10,877 bases of DNA from contig JAEYXC010000031.1 in NCBI GenBank assembly GCA_023428655.1, positions 1 through 10,877 of the forward strand, written 5' to 3'. This DNA comes from Bacillota bacterium. GTDB taxonomy: Bacteria; Bacillota; Clostridia; Lachnospirales; Lachnospiraceae. The position numbers were made by a program, and so were the translations under genes. Each line of letters opens with the position of its first letter. The stretch's first letter is position 1. The notes below the pieces were generated by a model. It made no database searches. It saw only the letters and a list, made by a program, of their open reading frames with translations, and had not been told where the DNA came from. Of the stretch, positions 1 through 6,204 are shown piece by piece.

Positions 1-484
1 TAATGGATCTTGACAGCAGCGCAGAATTCACCTCAAAGTAAGGATTTTCGGTGGTCGCACCAATTAATACAACGGTCCCATCCTCCACGAAGGGAAGCAA
101 ATAATCCTGCTGCCCCTTATTGAAACGGTGTATCTCATCAATAAAAAGGATCGTACGCTTTCCGTATCTCCCCATATTATCCTTAGCCACCTCAATTACA
201 GCCTCCATATCCTTCTTCCCTGCGGAGGTTGCATTAATCTGAGTAAAGCTGGAGCTCGTCGTATTTGCAATCACCTTAGCCAAGGTAGTCTTACCGGTTC
301 CCGGTGGTCCATAGAAAATAACGGAGCTGATTTTGTCCGCTTTAATTGCACGATACAACAGCTTGTCCTTACCGATGATATGACCTTGTCCTACGACCTC
401 CTCCAAGGATACCGGACGAAGTCTGGATGCCAACGGTGCCTCTTTTTTCATTGTGTTTTCTCTCATATAATCAAATAAATCCAT
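1..484 (-). CDS. rarA: Replication-associated recombination protein A (RarA/MgsA), N-terminal part
   Basis: This is an AAA+ ATPase of the RarA/MgsA/WHIP family, which acts at stalled or gapped replication forks. The 161 visible codons hold the start of the family: a conserved lead-in (LASRLRP, residues 19-24), the Walker A motif GPPGTGKT (59-66), the Walker B/DEIH region (ILFIDEIHRF, 112-121), a sensor-1 type GATTENP (142-148) and LLSRS (156-160), which holds the likely arginine finger. The ATG at 482-484 follows a GGGGGG-type ribosome binding site about 8 nt upstream. The C-terminal lid and tetramerisation domains lie beyond the left edge, so the gene is cut by the window and not broken. The next gene is divergent across a 190-bp gap. 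The identification is secure from the motif set. Confidence 0.95.
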   Translation of the reverse strand, partial: MDLFDYMRENTMKKEAPLASRLRPVSLEEVVGQGHIIGKDKLLYRAIKADKISSVIFYGPPGTGKTTLAKVIANTTSSSFTQINATSAGKKDMEAVIEVAKDNMGRYGKRTILFIDEIHRFNKGQQDYLLPFVEDGTVVLIGATTENPYFEVNSALLSRSI

Positions 485-535
485 AATTTCAACCCCCCAT
501 AAGACAATTTTCTCATGATCATTCGTCAATCTATA

Positions 536-574
536 GAAAGAATGCGATTAATAATAAGTAAATTACATTCTTTC
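536..574. repeat. Inverted repeat GAAAGAATG / CATTCTTTC upstream of rarA
   Basis: Nine-base arms at 536-544 and 566-574 are exact reverse complements with a 21-base spacer. They lie in the rarA/DUF4250 divergent intergenic region. This could be an operator-type dyad. No regulator is identifiable and chance is possible. Confidence 0.4.
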
Positions 575-583
575 CGCTATGAC

Positions 584-613
584 TTGAAAAAAGCTTCAGA
601 ATGTGCATAATAA
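584..613 (+). promoter_or_regulatory. Weak promoter-like sequence upstream of the DUF4250-like gene
   Basis: TTGAAA at 584-589 is followed after 17-18 bases by ATAATA/TAATAA (607-613). The first box is a good sigma-A -35 and the second a poor -10. The -10 also reads CATAATA, resembling a forespore sigma -10, but the matching -35 spacing is not right. It is the best candidate for transcribing the gene at 675. Confidence 0.3.
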
Positions 614-626
614 AAAGATATAAAAG

Positions 627-650
627 AATGATAAAGTATATGTTATCATT
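627..650. other. AT-rich hairpin with T-run in front of the DUF4250-like gene
   Basis: AATGATAA (627-634) and TTATCATT (643-650) are exact reverse complements around an 8-base spacer. The stem can extend outward through A/T pairs into the following TTTT. The downstream T-rich tail makes it look like a weak intrinsic terminator, attenuator or operator just 15 bases before the ribosome binding site at 665-670. It would also resemble a weak terminator read on the minus strand. Confidence 0.4.
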
Positions 651-674
651 TTTATGTTTTGAAAAGGAGTTCCT

Positions 675-863
675 ATGAGTATACCGAACGATCCCTATAT
701 CCTATTAAGCTATATAAACACCAAGCTCCGAGATGAATACCGCACCCTCGAGGATTTATGTAAAAGCCTGAATATTGACCAAAAGACGCTGGAAGCCTCG
801 CTATCCGGAATTGATTATGCTTACACCAAGGAATTAAACAGTTTTACTGCCAACCCCTTGTGA
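675..863 (+). CDS. DUF4250-family small protein
   Basis: A 62-residue soluble protein. It has the order of conserved elements I know from DUF4250 proteins of Clostridia: an N-terminal PNDPYILLSYINTKLRD (residues 4-20), then LEDLCKSLNID (26-36), and a closing IDYAY...N.F segment (46-57). A strong AAGGAG ribosome binding site lies 5-6 nt before the ATG. The middle segment (LEDLCKSLNIDQKTLEASL) could form a small helix-turn-helix-like pair of helices, but the family's function is not known and none is claimed here. The 3' end overlaps the convergent VanZ-family gene by 30 bp, so the two mRNAs are antisense over their last codons. Family assignment comes from remembered motifs, with no search done. 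Confidence 0.82.
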   Translation: MSIPNDPYILLSYINTKLRDEYRTLEDLCKSLNIDQKTLEASLSGIDYAYTKELNSFTANPL

Positions 864-1343
864 TTTCCCTCGCTTATTCTGACATTTCTTATGGATAAGA
901 ACCAGCAATAAACAAAGGAACGCACCTGTAGCTGCACCACAGCTATCCAGCAGCACATCACTAATTTGTCCACTTCTACCCTCGACAAAGGTTTGGTGAA
1001 ATTCATCCGTTGCTGCATAGACACAGGTGATCAAAATAGATAGGCTCACTCTTCCCTTCAGTCCGTTTCCCCATACTGTAAAATGGAAAAACAACGATGC
1101 CGCTAATACCATATATTCAATGAAGTGGGCCGATTTACGAACAATATAGTCCAGCTTGGAAAGGACCTCCTGCTTTTTCGTAACATCATACGATTGATCT
1201 GTGATATTTTCATAGGTGCTTAATAAATGACGTGATATCATCAAGCTGCTCTCCCCGGAAGACGTTGCAGGCTTCGAGGAAAAGTAGAAAATTATTACCA
1301 TGATGAGAAATGCCGGAAACCAGGAGATATATTTTAATTTCAT
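834..1343 (-). CDS. VanZ-family membrane protein
   Basis: A 169-residue integral membrane protein of the VanZ-like family. It has an N-terminal hydrophobic segment (residues 7-22), a second around 80-91, a third around 100-112 and a fourth near 136-151, with a basic C-terminus. The family signature is clear: RKSAHFIEYMVLA (residues 69-81), then AATDEFHQTFVEGRSG (109-124) and a downstream D.LLD..GA..G. VanZ itself gives low-level teicoplanin resistance, but most family members in Clostridia have no assigned role, so this should not be read as a resistance gene. Start choice is supported by GGAGGT 4 nt before the ATG. The gene is divergent from yigZ and overlaps the DUF4250-like gene tail to tail. 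Confidence 0.88.
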   Translation of the reverse strand: MKLKYISWFPAFLIMVIIFYFSSKPATSSGESSLMISRHLLSTYENITDQSYDVTKKQEVLSKLDYIVRKSAHFIEYMVLAASLFFHFTVWGNGLKGRVSLSILITCVYAATDEFHQTFVEGRSGQISDVLLDSCGAATGAFLCLLLVLIHKKCQNKRGKSQGVGSKTV

Positions 1344-1371
1344 TCGGACCTCCGATGATTATTTACTATGT

Positions 1372-1401
1372 TTGAAAATATGCAAAACCATATGATATCA
1401 T
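1372..1401 (+). promoter_or_regulatory. Probable sigma-A promoter of yigZ
   Basis: TTGAAA (1372-1377), an 18-base spacer and TATCAT (1396-1401) form a plausible housekeeping promoter about 50 bases upstream of the yigZ start. The -10 box lies inside the 22-bp palindrome at 1390-1411, so a protein bound there would compete with RNA polymerase. Confidence 0.45.
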
Positions 1402-1411
1402 GATATCATAT
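1390..1411. repeat. Perfect 22-bp palindrome with two tandem TGATATCA octamers
   Basis: The 22 bases are identical on both strands: half-site ATATGATATCA followed by its exact reverse complement. The core is two abutting copies of the self-complementary octamer TGATATCA (1393-1400 and 1401-1408). It lies between the divergent vanZ and yigZ starts and covers the proposed yigZ -10 box, the usual position for a repressor operator. No cognate regulator is in the window. Confidence 0.6.
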
Positions 1412-1458
1412 AAAACCTAGCAATAGCAATAATACAATCCAAAGAAGGAGAAAGTTCA

Positions 1459-2121
1459 ATGAAGGAAGCATTTAAAACGGTTTTTAAAGGTGGCTTCGGG
1501 GAAATTGTTGTGAAAAAATCCAGATTTATTGCATCCGTCTATCCGGTAGAAACCGAAGATGAGGCCCTTCAATTGATCGAGGCCCATAAGAAGAAGTATT
1601 GGGATGCAAGTCATAATTGCTCTGCATATATTATCGGAAATGAGCAGAGTATAATGCGCTGCTCCGATGATGGCGAACCAAGTAAAACTGCCGGAAAGCC
1701 AATGTTAGATATCCTCTTAGCCCATGAGCTTACCAATCTTTTAGTCGTAGTCACCAGATATTTTGGGGGAACCCTGCTTGGAACCGGTGGATTAGTTAAG
1801 GCTTATCAAGCTGCCACCCAAGAGGGTTTAAACCAATGCAAGATTATCACCAAGGAAATCGGAATTCGGATCTCCTTAACTACGGATTATAACCTTGTGG
1901 GTAAGCTGCAATATTACTTCAACCAGGAAGAGCTTACGGTTCTTTCCAGTGAATATACTGAGATCGTGCGTTTTGAGCTTCTGATTCCACCCAGTCTCCT
2001 TGATGGCTTTATAAAAAAAATTGCTGAACTCACAAACGGTTCAGCAATTTCCGATGAATTAGATAAGGTATACTTCACCGTAATTGATGGTGAAGTACAC
2101 CTCTTCGATTCCTGCTTATAA
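1459..2121 (+). CDS. yigZ: YigZ/IMPACT family protein (UPF0029 plus DUF1949)
   Basis: A 220-residue cytoplasmic protein of the YigZ/IMPACT family, normal length for bacterial members. The N-terminal UPF0029 domain shows KKSRFIAS (19-26), a DASHNCSAYIIG block (49-60), a CSDDGEPSKTAGKPM block (68-82) and VVTRYFGGTLLGTGG (97-111), the hallmark of the family. The C-terminal third (about 137-205) fits the DUF1949 ferredoxin-like domain. Eukaryotic IMPACT regulates the Gcn2 kinase. The bacterial role is not settled, with proposals around RNA or ribosome binding. AAGGAGA sits about 7 nt before the ATG. Its last 100 bases hold two strong inverted repeats, one of which looks like the terminator of the convergent gene. 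It ends in a 6-bp overlap with that gene. Confidence 0.93.
   Translation: MKEAFKTVFKGGFGEIVVKKSRFIASVYPVETEDEALQLIEAHKKKYWDASHNCSAYIIGNEQSIMRCSDDGEPSKTAGKPMLDILLAHELTNLLVVVTRYFGGTLLGTGGLVKAYQAATQEGLNQCKIITKEIGIRISLTTDYNLVGKLQYYFNQEELTVLSSEYTEIVRFELLIPPSLLDGFIKKIAELTNGSAISDELDKVYFTVIDGEVHLFDSCL
2013..2050 (-). terminator. Intrinsic terminator of the DUF6514-like gene, inside yigZ
   Basis: Arms at 2018-2029 and 2039-2050 are exact 12-bp reverse complements around a 9-base loop. Read on the minus strand the hairpin runs directly into eight T residues (2020-2013), a textbook intrinsic terminator 66 bases past the stop of the minus-strand gene. On the plus strand no T-tract follows, so it should not stop yigZ transcription, and its bases are yigZ codons. 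Confidence 0.8.
2068..2100. repeat. Second hairpin in the 3' end of yigZ
   Basis: GTATACTTCACC (2068-2079) and GGTGAAGTACAC (2089-2100) pair over 11 of 12 bases with a 9-base loop. Neither strand shows a T-tract after it, so it is not a terminator by itself. It could shield the 3' end of either convergent mRNA. Confidence 0.6.
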
Positions 2122-2406
2122 TCCCTGTGTTACAAGCTCATCCACTATCTCAATCATAGAAATCGGTGTGACTTCAAATTGAAATAATTTCTTTAGAATC
2201 GTCATAACATTTTCTCTGGAAGCAGATATCCCCTCCACTTCCTCCATCTCCATTGTATCCCCCAGATGCTTCATAATTTTGATCCCATAAAAAGGGGTCC
2301 CCTGGTCTTCTCTTGAGACATTCTCAATTAGACAATAATCCAGTTGCATACTTCTAGTGTCTTCCAGCATAACCCGGTTGCTAAAAAGTAGCTGTTCCTG
2401 TTTCAT
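2116..2406 (-). CDS. DUF6514-like small protein
   Basis: A 96-residue soluble protein. An upstream TTG at 2449-2451 would extend the frame by 15 codons. I prefer the ATG at 2404-2406 because GGGGGT lies 10 nt before it and the consensus promoter at 2457-2484 would start transcription close to the TTG itself. The layout matches DUF6514 proteins as I recall them: an N-terminal strand pair with YCLIEN (residues 24-29), FYGIKI (39-44), an acidic MEMEEVEGIS block (51-60), then a helical S.E.V..IL..L region and a closing VTPI....IVDEL (78-90). The function is unknown. The gene overlaps yigZ by 6 bp tail to tail, and its terminator lies in that gene. Family assignment is moderately sure. Confidence 0.75.
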   Translation of the reverse strand: MKQEQLLFSNRVMLEDTRSMQLDYCLIENVSREDQGTPFYGIKIMKHLGDTMEMEEVEGISASRENVMTILKKLFQFEVTPISMIEIVDELVTQGL

Positions 2407-2456
2407 AAAAACATTACCCCCACATTCATAAATTTCGAAAATTGCTGACAAATCTC

Positions 2457-2484
2457 ATTATACACAGTAAATTATCATTGTCAA
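2457..2484 (-). promoter_or_regulatory. Consensus sigma-A promoter of the DUF6514-like gene
   Basis: On the minus strand, TTGACA (2484-2479) is followed by a 16-base spacer and TATAAT (2462-2457). Both boxes match the housekeeping consensus exactly. A start about 7 bases downstream (near 2450) gives a leader of about 45 bases before the ATG at 2406. A strong, largely unregulated vegetative promoter is the simplest reading. Confidence 0.8.
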
Positions 2485-2707
2485 AATCATATCAACGCAC
2501 CATTTTCTCGTGTTCGTTATATTTCGACACATATTCACGTTTTGTGTGCCTAAAATGAGAAATCTATGATTTTATCTGCGTTTTCATGGATAATTATGGA
2601 TAATTAGTTTAAAAATAGGGCGAAAGTACCTCGCACTCTTCTCCTTATCACCATTTGGGATTATTTGGATTTCCAAGAAATTTAGGCTTTCTTTCAATTC
2701 ATATCTT
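2485..2707. other. Gene-free region between two divergent promoters
   Basis: Part of a 429-bp stretch without a gene (2407-2835). No convincing ORF or known riboswitch was seen. It holds short self-complementary pieces (for example TTTCTC near 2503 with GAGAAA near 2567, and a GTGT.CG/CGACAC pair inside) and one tandem duplication. None is strong enough to call an RNA element. Confidence 0.5.
2586..2605. repeat. Tandem 10-bp duplication ATGGATAATT x2
   Basis: Two abutting exact copies of ATGGATAATT lie in the intergenic region about 100 bases before the PBP promoter. They could be a paired regulator site or simple replication slippage. Confidence 0.6.
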
Positions 2708-2716
2708 TGATATAAT
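2708..2716 (+). promoter_or_regulatory. Extended -10 promoter of the PBP gene
   Basis: TGATATAAT gives a perfect -10 TATAAT (2711-2716) with an upstream TGn extension. The -35 region at normal spacing (TTTCTT) is poor, which is typical of extended -10 promoters. The predicted leader to the ATG at 2836 is about 110 bases. Confidence 0.6.
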
Positions 2717-2835
2717 ATAGCTTAGTGAATAAAGTGGCGAGTTTTGCTCATTACTTAACATTAGTTAGACAGTAGAACGTATCTTTGCATTGTATTAGAT
2801 CATTGATATCACATACAAGGCAGAATGGAGTTAAT

Positions 2836-5559
2836 ATGGATTACAGTAAACGAGGGATTGAAAATAAACAGCATTATATAAAATCAACCTCAAGAAGGCT
2901 GATATCAAAAACCAGAATTACATTATTTCGATTGTGTATCATGGCATTTGTTTTTCTTGCGATTGTAGGCTGCTTTGCCGGCTTTGGCTTTGTAAAAGGC
3001 TTAATTGACAGTGCACCCGATATCTCACAGATCAATGTTGTGCCTACGGGCTTTACGACGACGATCTACGATAGGGATGGTAATGCCATCGAGAATTTGA
3101 TCGGAGCACAATCGAATCGAGTTTATGTAGAATTATCTGAACTTCCGGAGCATATAAAATATGCATTTATCAGTGTGGAGGACGAGCGCTTTTATGAGCA
3201 TAACGGCATTGATGTCCGCGGTATTCTCCGCGCCGGCGTTTTAGGACTAAAAAACGGTAACTTCTCTCAGGGAGGAAGTACCATCACTCAGCAGCTGCTC
3301 AAGAATCAGGTGTTCGACGGCGGTCGTGAGACAACCTTTATTGAGAAGGTGGAGCGTAAAATTCAGGAGCAATATTTAGCGATTCAGCTGGAGAATCGGT
3401 TAGATAAGGATTTAATCCTAGAATATTATCTTAATACAATTAACCTTGGTTCAGGAACCTATGGAATACAGACCGCTTCCAAACGTTATTTTAATAAGGA
3501 TGCAAAGGATTTGACCTTATCAGAAGCGGCTGTTATTGCCGCGATTGCCCAGACTCCTGTTTATCGCAACCCCATTAACTATCCGGAAAAAAATGAAGAA
3601 CGACGCAACGAGATCTTAGACGAGATGCTGGATCAGGGCCATTGTACGCAGGAAGAATATGATGCTGCTAAGGCCGATGAGGTATATGCAAGAATCCAAT
3701 CCGTAAACAAGGAGCAGGATACCTCCTCCTATTATAGCTATTTTGTCGATGAGCTGATTGAGCAGGTTATGGATGATCTGCAATCCGAGCTGGGATATAC
3801 CCAGACCCAGGCCTCCACACTATTGTATAGTGGTGACTTAAGTATCTATACCACACAGGATTCGACCATCCAAAGCATCTGTGATGAGGTCTTCGCAGAT
3901 GAGACTAATTTCCCCGAAATCGGTACCTCCTACTGGGAGCTTACCTATGCATTATCCATCCAAAGGAATGATGCAGAGAAAACAACCATTCATTATCATG
4001 GAAATGATCTATTAGAATACTATAAGGACTATGACGATCCGGAAGGATTATATGTAAACGATAAGGGAAGTAAATTCTCCTTACTGTTTATTGATAAAGA
4101 AGACATGCAGGCTAAAATTGATGCCTTCCGTGAAGCAATGCTACAAGAAGGCGATATTATTCTGGGTGAAAAGGTTACCATGACACTTCAGCCCCAGACC
4201 TCCTTCGTTGTTATGGATCAGTATTCCGGAGAAGTAGTCGCAATTGAGGGTGGACGTGGTGAGAAAACCGGTAATCGTACCTTGAACCGTGCAACAAATA
4301 CCGTAAGACAGCCCGGTTCTACCTTTAAGGTATTATCAACCTACCTCCCTGCTTTCGATCTCAAGGGATTAACACTGGCTGATGTACAGGATGATGCCGG
4401 TCCTTACTTCTACCCCGGTACAAAAAAGGAAGTAAACAACTGGACCTCCTCCAAAAAATATGCCGGTCTGAGTACGTTGCGAAAGGGTATTTATGACTCC
4501 ATGAATATCGTTACCGTAAAAGCCTTTGAAGAGGTTACACCGGAGATCGGTTATGATTATCTTCTTAAATTAGGCTTCACCTCCTTGGTTGATTCTCGTA
4601 AGGAATCCGATGGACGTGTCGTTTCCGATATTAATTATCCTATGGCACTTGGTGGTCTGACGGACGGTGTGAGTAATCTGGAGTTAACTGCTGCTTACGC
4701 TGCAATTGCAAACAGTGGTGTTTATACGGAACCGATCTTCTATACGAAGATACTGGATCATAACGGAAAGCTTCTCCTATCCAAGAGCCCTTACCGAAAC
4801 CAGGTAATGAAGGAATCTACTTCCTATCTGCTGACCAGTGCTATGGAGGATGTTGTAAAGGTCGGTACCGGTAAGAATTTAAGACTTACTGCCATTGATA
4901 TGCCGGTTGCAGGCAAAACCGGATCCACTTCGGATTACAATGACTTATGGTTCTCCGGTTTTTCACCTTATTATACAGCAACAGTATGGTCCGGCTTTGA
5001 CAATAACCGCAGTCAGACAGAGAAAACCTATCAACGTAAAATTTGGAAAAAGATAATGGAGCAAATTCATATCCAGAAAAACCTGGAGACAAAATCCTTC
5101 AAGATACCTGAGTCGGTTGTTACATCGCGAGTATGTACTAAGTCAGGAAAACTCGCGGTTGAAGGTGTTTGTGATCATTATCTTGGTGGGGACACTACAA
5201 GGGTGGAGTATTTTGCAAAGGGTACCCAGCCAACCGAGAAATGCGATATTCATGTAAAAGCTACCGTATGTACCGAGTCCCATGCTTTGGCTACGGAGCA
5301 TTGTCCGACGGTAGAGGAGGCTGTCTATCTAAACAAGACCGAGACAACCGTTACCGCTGATACTCCATTTCTATATCCCAGTGGATCCTGTCTTATTCAT
5401 AAAGAGGGTTCTCAACCGCAAGAGGAACCGGACACGGAAATTCCCGATGACCTCTTCGAGGATGATCCGCTTTATGAGGATGAGTTTCAGGACGAGAATT
5501 ATGAAGATACACCTGCAAACAACATCAACCGTTTTCCGAATCAGATGTTTTACCAATAA
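2836..5559 (+). CDS. Class A penicillin-binding protein (PBP1A family)
   Basis: A bifunctional peptidoglycan synthase of 907 residues: the glycosyltransferase polymerises lipid II and the transpeptidase cross-links it outside the membrane. A basic cytoplasmic tail (1-27) precedes one membrane anchor (about 28-53). The GT51 domain shows catalytic E115 in EDERFYEH, GGSTITQQ (146-153) and the later EYYLNTINLG.G.YGI block. The transpeptidase shows all three active-site motifs: S495-TFK498, S555-MN and K694-TGS. A C-terminal module has two copies of a VCT.S..LA...C pattern (from C767 and C812), and then a strongly acidic tail (about 863-893). I chose the ATG at 2836 because GGAG lies just upstream. 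An in-frame TTG at 2785 has no ribosome binding site. The gene is monocistronic. It resembles PonA-type vegetative enzymes, though a sporulation role cannot be excluded. Confidence 0.95.
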   Translation: MDYSKRGIENKQHYIKSTSRRLISKTRITLFRLCIMAFVFLAIVGCFAGFGFVKGLIDSAPDISQINVVPTGFTTTIYDRDGNAIENLIGAQSNRVYVELSELPEHIKYAFISVEDERFYEHNGIDVRGILRAGVLGLKNGNFSQGGSTITQQLLKNQVFDGGRETTFIEKVERKIQEQYLAIQLENRLDKDLILEYYLNTINLGSGTYGIQTASKRYFNKDAKDLTLSEAAVIAAIAQTPVYRNPINYPEKNEERRNEILDEMLDQGHCTQEEYDAAKADEVYARIQSVNKEQDTSSYYSYFVDELIEQVMDDLQSELGYTQTQASTLLYSGDLSIYTTQDSTIQSICDEVFADETNFPEIGTSYWELTYALSIQRNDAEKTTIHYHGNDLLEYYKDYDDPEGLYVNDKGSKFSLLFIDKEDMQAKIDAFREAMLQEGDIILGEKVTMTLQPQTSFVVMDQYSGEVVAIEGGRGEKTGNRTLNRATNTVRQPGSTFKVLSTYLPAFDLKGLTLADVQDDAGPYFYPGTKKEVNNWTSSKKYAGLSTLRKGIYDSMNIVTVKAFEEVTPEIGYDYLLKLGFTSLVDSRKESDGRVVSDINYPMALGGLTDGVSNLELTAAYAAIANSGVYTEPIFYTKILDHNGKLLLSKSPYRNQVMKESTSYLLTSAMEDVVKVGTGKNLRLTAIDMPVAGKTGSTSDYNDLWFSGFSPYYTATVWSGFDNNRSQTEKTYQRKIWKKIMEQIHIQKNLETKSFKIPESVVTSRVCTKSGKLAVEGVCDHYLGGDTTRVEYFAKGTQPTEKCDIHVKATVCTESHALATEHCPTVEEAVYLNKTETTVTADTPFLYPSGSCLIHKEGSQPQEEPDTEIPDDLFEDDPLYEDEFQDENYEDTPANNINRFPNQMFYQ

Positions 5560-5613
5560 TCCTTAATAATATTAGAACACGATAAATAGAGCACTTCTAA
5601 GCTTTGAAGCGAG

Positions 5614-5833
5614 GATGGGGTTGAGGCATAACTCAAATTAGAGAATTATAAAAGAGTAACATGCATCCCATAATGCACTGTTTGACGAATAGCTTGCTTA
5701 TTTTGTAAGACAATAGCAAACATTTATGTTTGATTATGGCTTACAAAATAGTAAGATATCCGTCAACCTGTGTGTGAGGGATACATGTTACTCTTATTAT
5801 TAATCACATCTGCTGTTTTGCCTCAGCCCCATC
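5614..5833. repeat. Imperfect inverted repeat of about 220 bp between PBP and spoVAE
   Basis: Paired blocks share one centre near 5724: 5614-5628 with 5819-5833 (14 of 15), 5654-5669 with 5778-5793 (15 of 16), 5682-5687 with 5761-5766 (exact), 5699-5709 with 5740-5750 (exact 11) and 5717-5723 with 5726-5732 (exact 7). The 25-base segments between the outer two blocks are equal in length on both arms but poorly matched. There is no ORF beyond about 15 codons. It begins 55 bases after the PBP stop and ends 10 bases from the spoVAE stop. Possible readings are a palindromic mobile repeat (MITE-like), a structured RNA, or an elaborate bidirectional terminator. Confidence 0.75.
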
Positions 5834-5843
5834 TGTAGTTTCA

Positions 5844-6200
5844 TTATGATTTCATCTTCGGTCCAAAGAACCAGGAAGCGATGTAGGCGAAAATTAAAGC
5901 CGCTGAGATTCCGACGGAAGAGGAGGTGAAGCCACCCTTAAATATGCCGATGAAGCCCTCCTTGTCAACTGCTTCCTTTACTCCCTTAAAGAGCACATTT
6001 CCGAAGCCGGTCAAAGGTACACCAGCACCGGCTCCCGCCCACTTGGAAAAAGGCTCATAAATCCCAAGGGCGCCGAGAACTGCACCAAGGCACACCAATA
6101 TAACCATTACTCTTCCCGGCAGTAGCTTCGTATTATCAAGCAATACCTGCACCACCGCGCAGATAGCTCCTCCAACCAAAAATGCTTTCACATATTCCAT
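5844..6200 (-). CDS. spoVAE: Stage V sporulation protein AE (SpoVAEb)
   Basis: A 118-residue inner forespore membrane protein of the SpoVAC/SpoVAEb family, part of the channel complex that moves calcium dipicolinate into the forespore and out at germination. Hydrophobic segments lie at about 5-21, 30-48 and 92-112. The conserved GAGAGVPLTGFGN block (residues 56-68) and the FKGGFTSSS.G region (88-97) are typical. AAAGGAG lies 8 nt before the ATG, within the last codons of spoVAD, so the 4-base gap suggests translational coupling. It is the last gene of the cluster, and the long palindrome follows. A SpoVAEa homologue is not present between spoVAD and spoVAE. Confidence 0.93.
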   Translation of the reverse strand: MEYVKAFLVGGAICAVVQVLLDNTKLLPGRVMVILVCLGAVLGALGIYEPFSKWAGAGAGVPLTGFGNVLFKGVKEAVDKEGFIGIFKGGFTSSSVGISAALIFAYIASWFFGPKMKS

Positions 6201-6204
6201 ATGG

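Noticed and set aside
834..1343. VanZ homology as a sign of a glycopeptide resistance cluster.
   Set aside because: No vanA/H/X/Y/R/S type genes are nearby. VanZ-like proteins are common and mostly uncharacterised.
2785..2835. A TTG start giving the PBP 17 extra N-terminal residues.
   Set aside because: No ribosome binding site precedes it, and the ATG at 2836 has GGAG at a normal distance and a normal basic tail before the membrane anchor.
5643..5708. A short plus-strand ORF starting at the ATG inside the left arm of the palindrome (about 15 codons).
   Set aside because: Too short, no ribosome binding site, and its sequence is fully explained by the inverted repeat.
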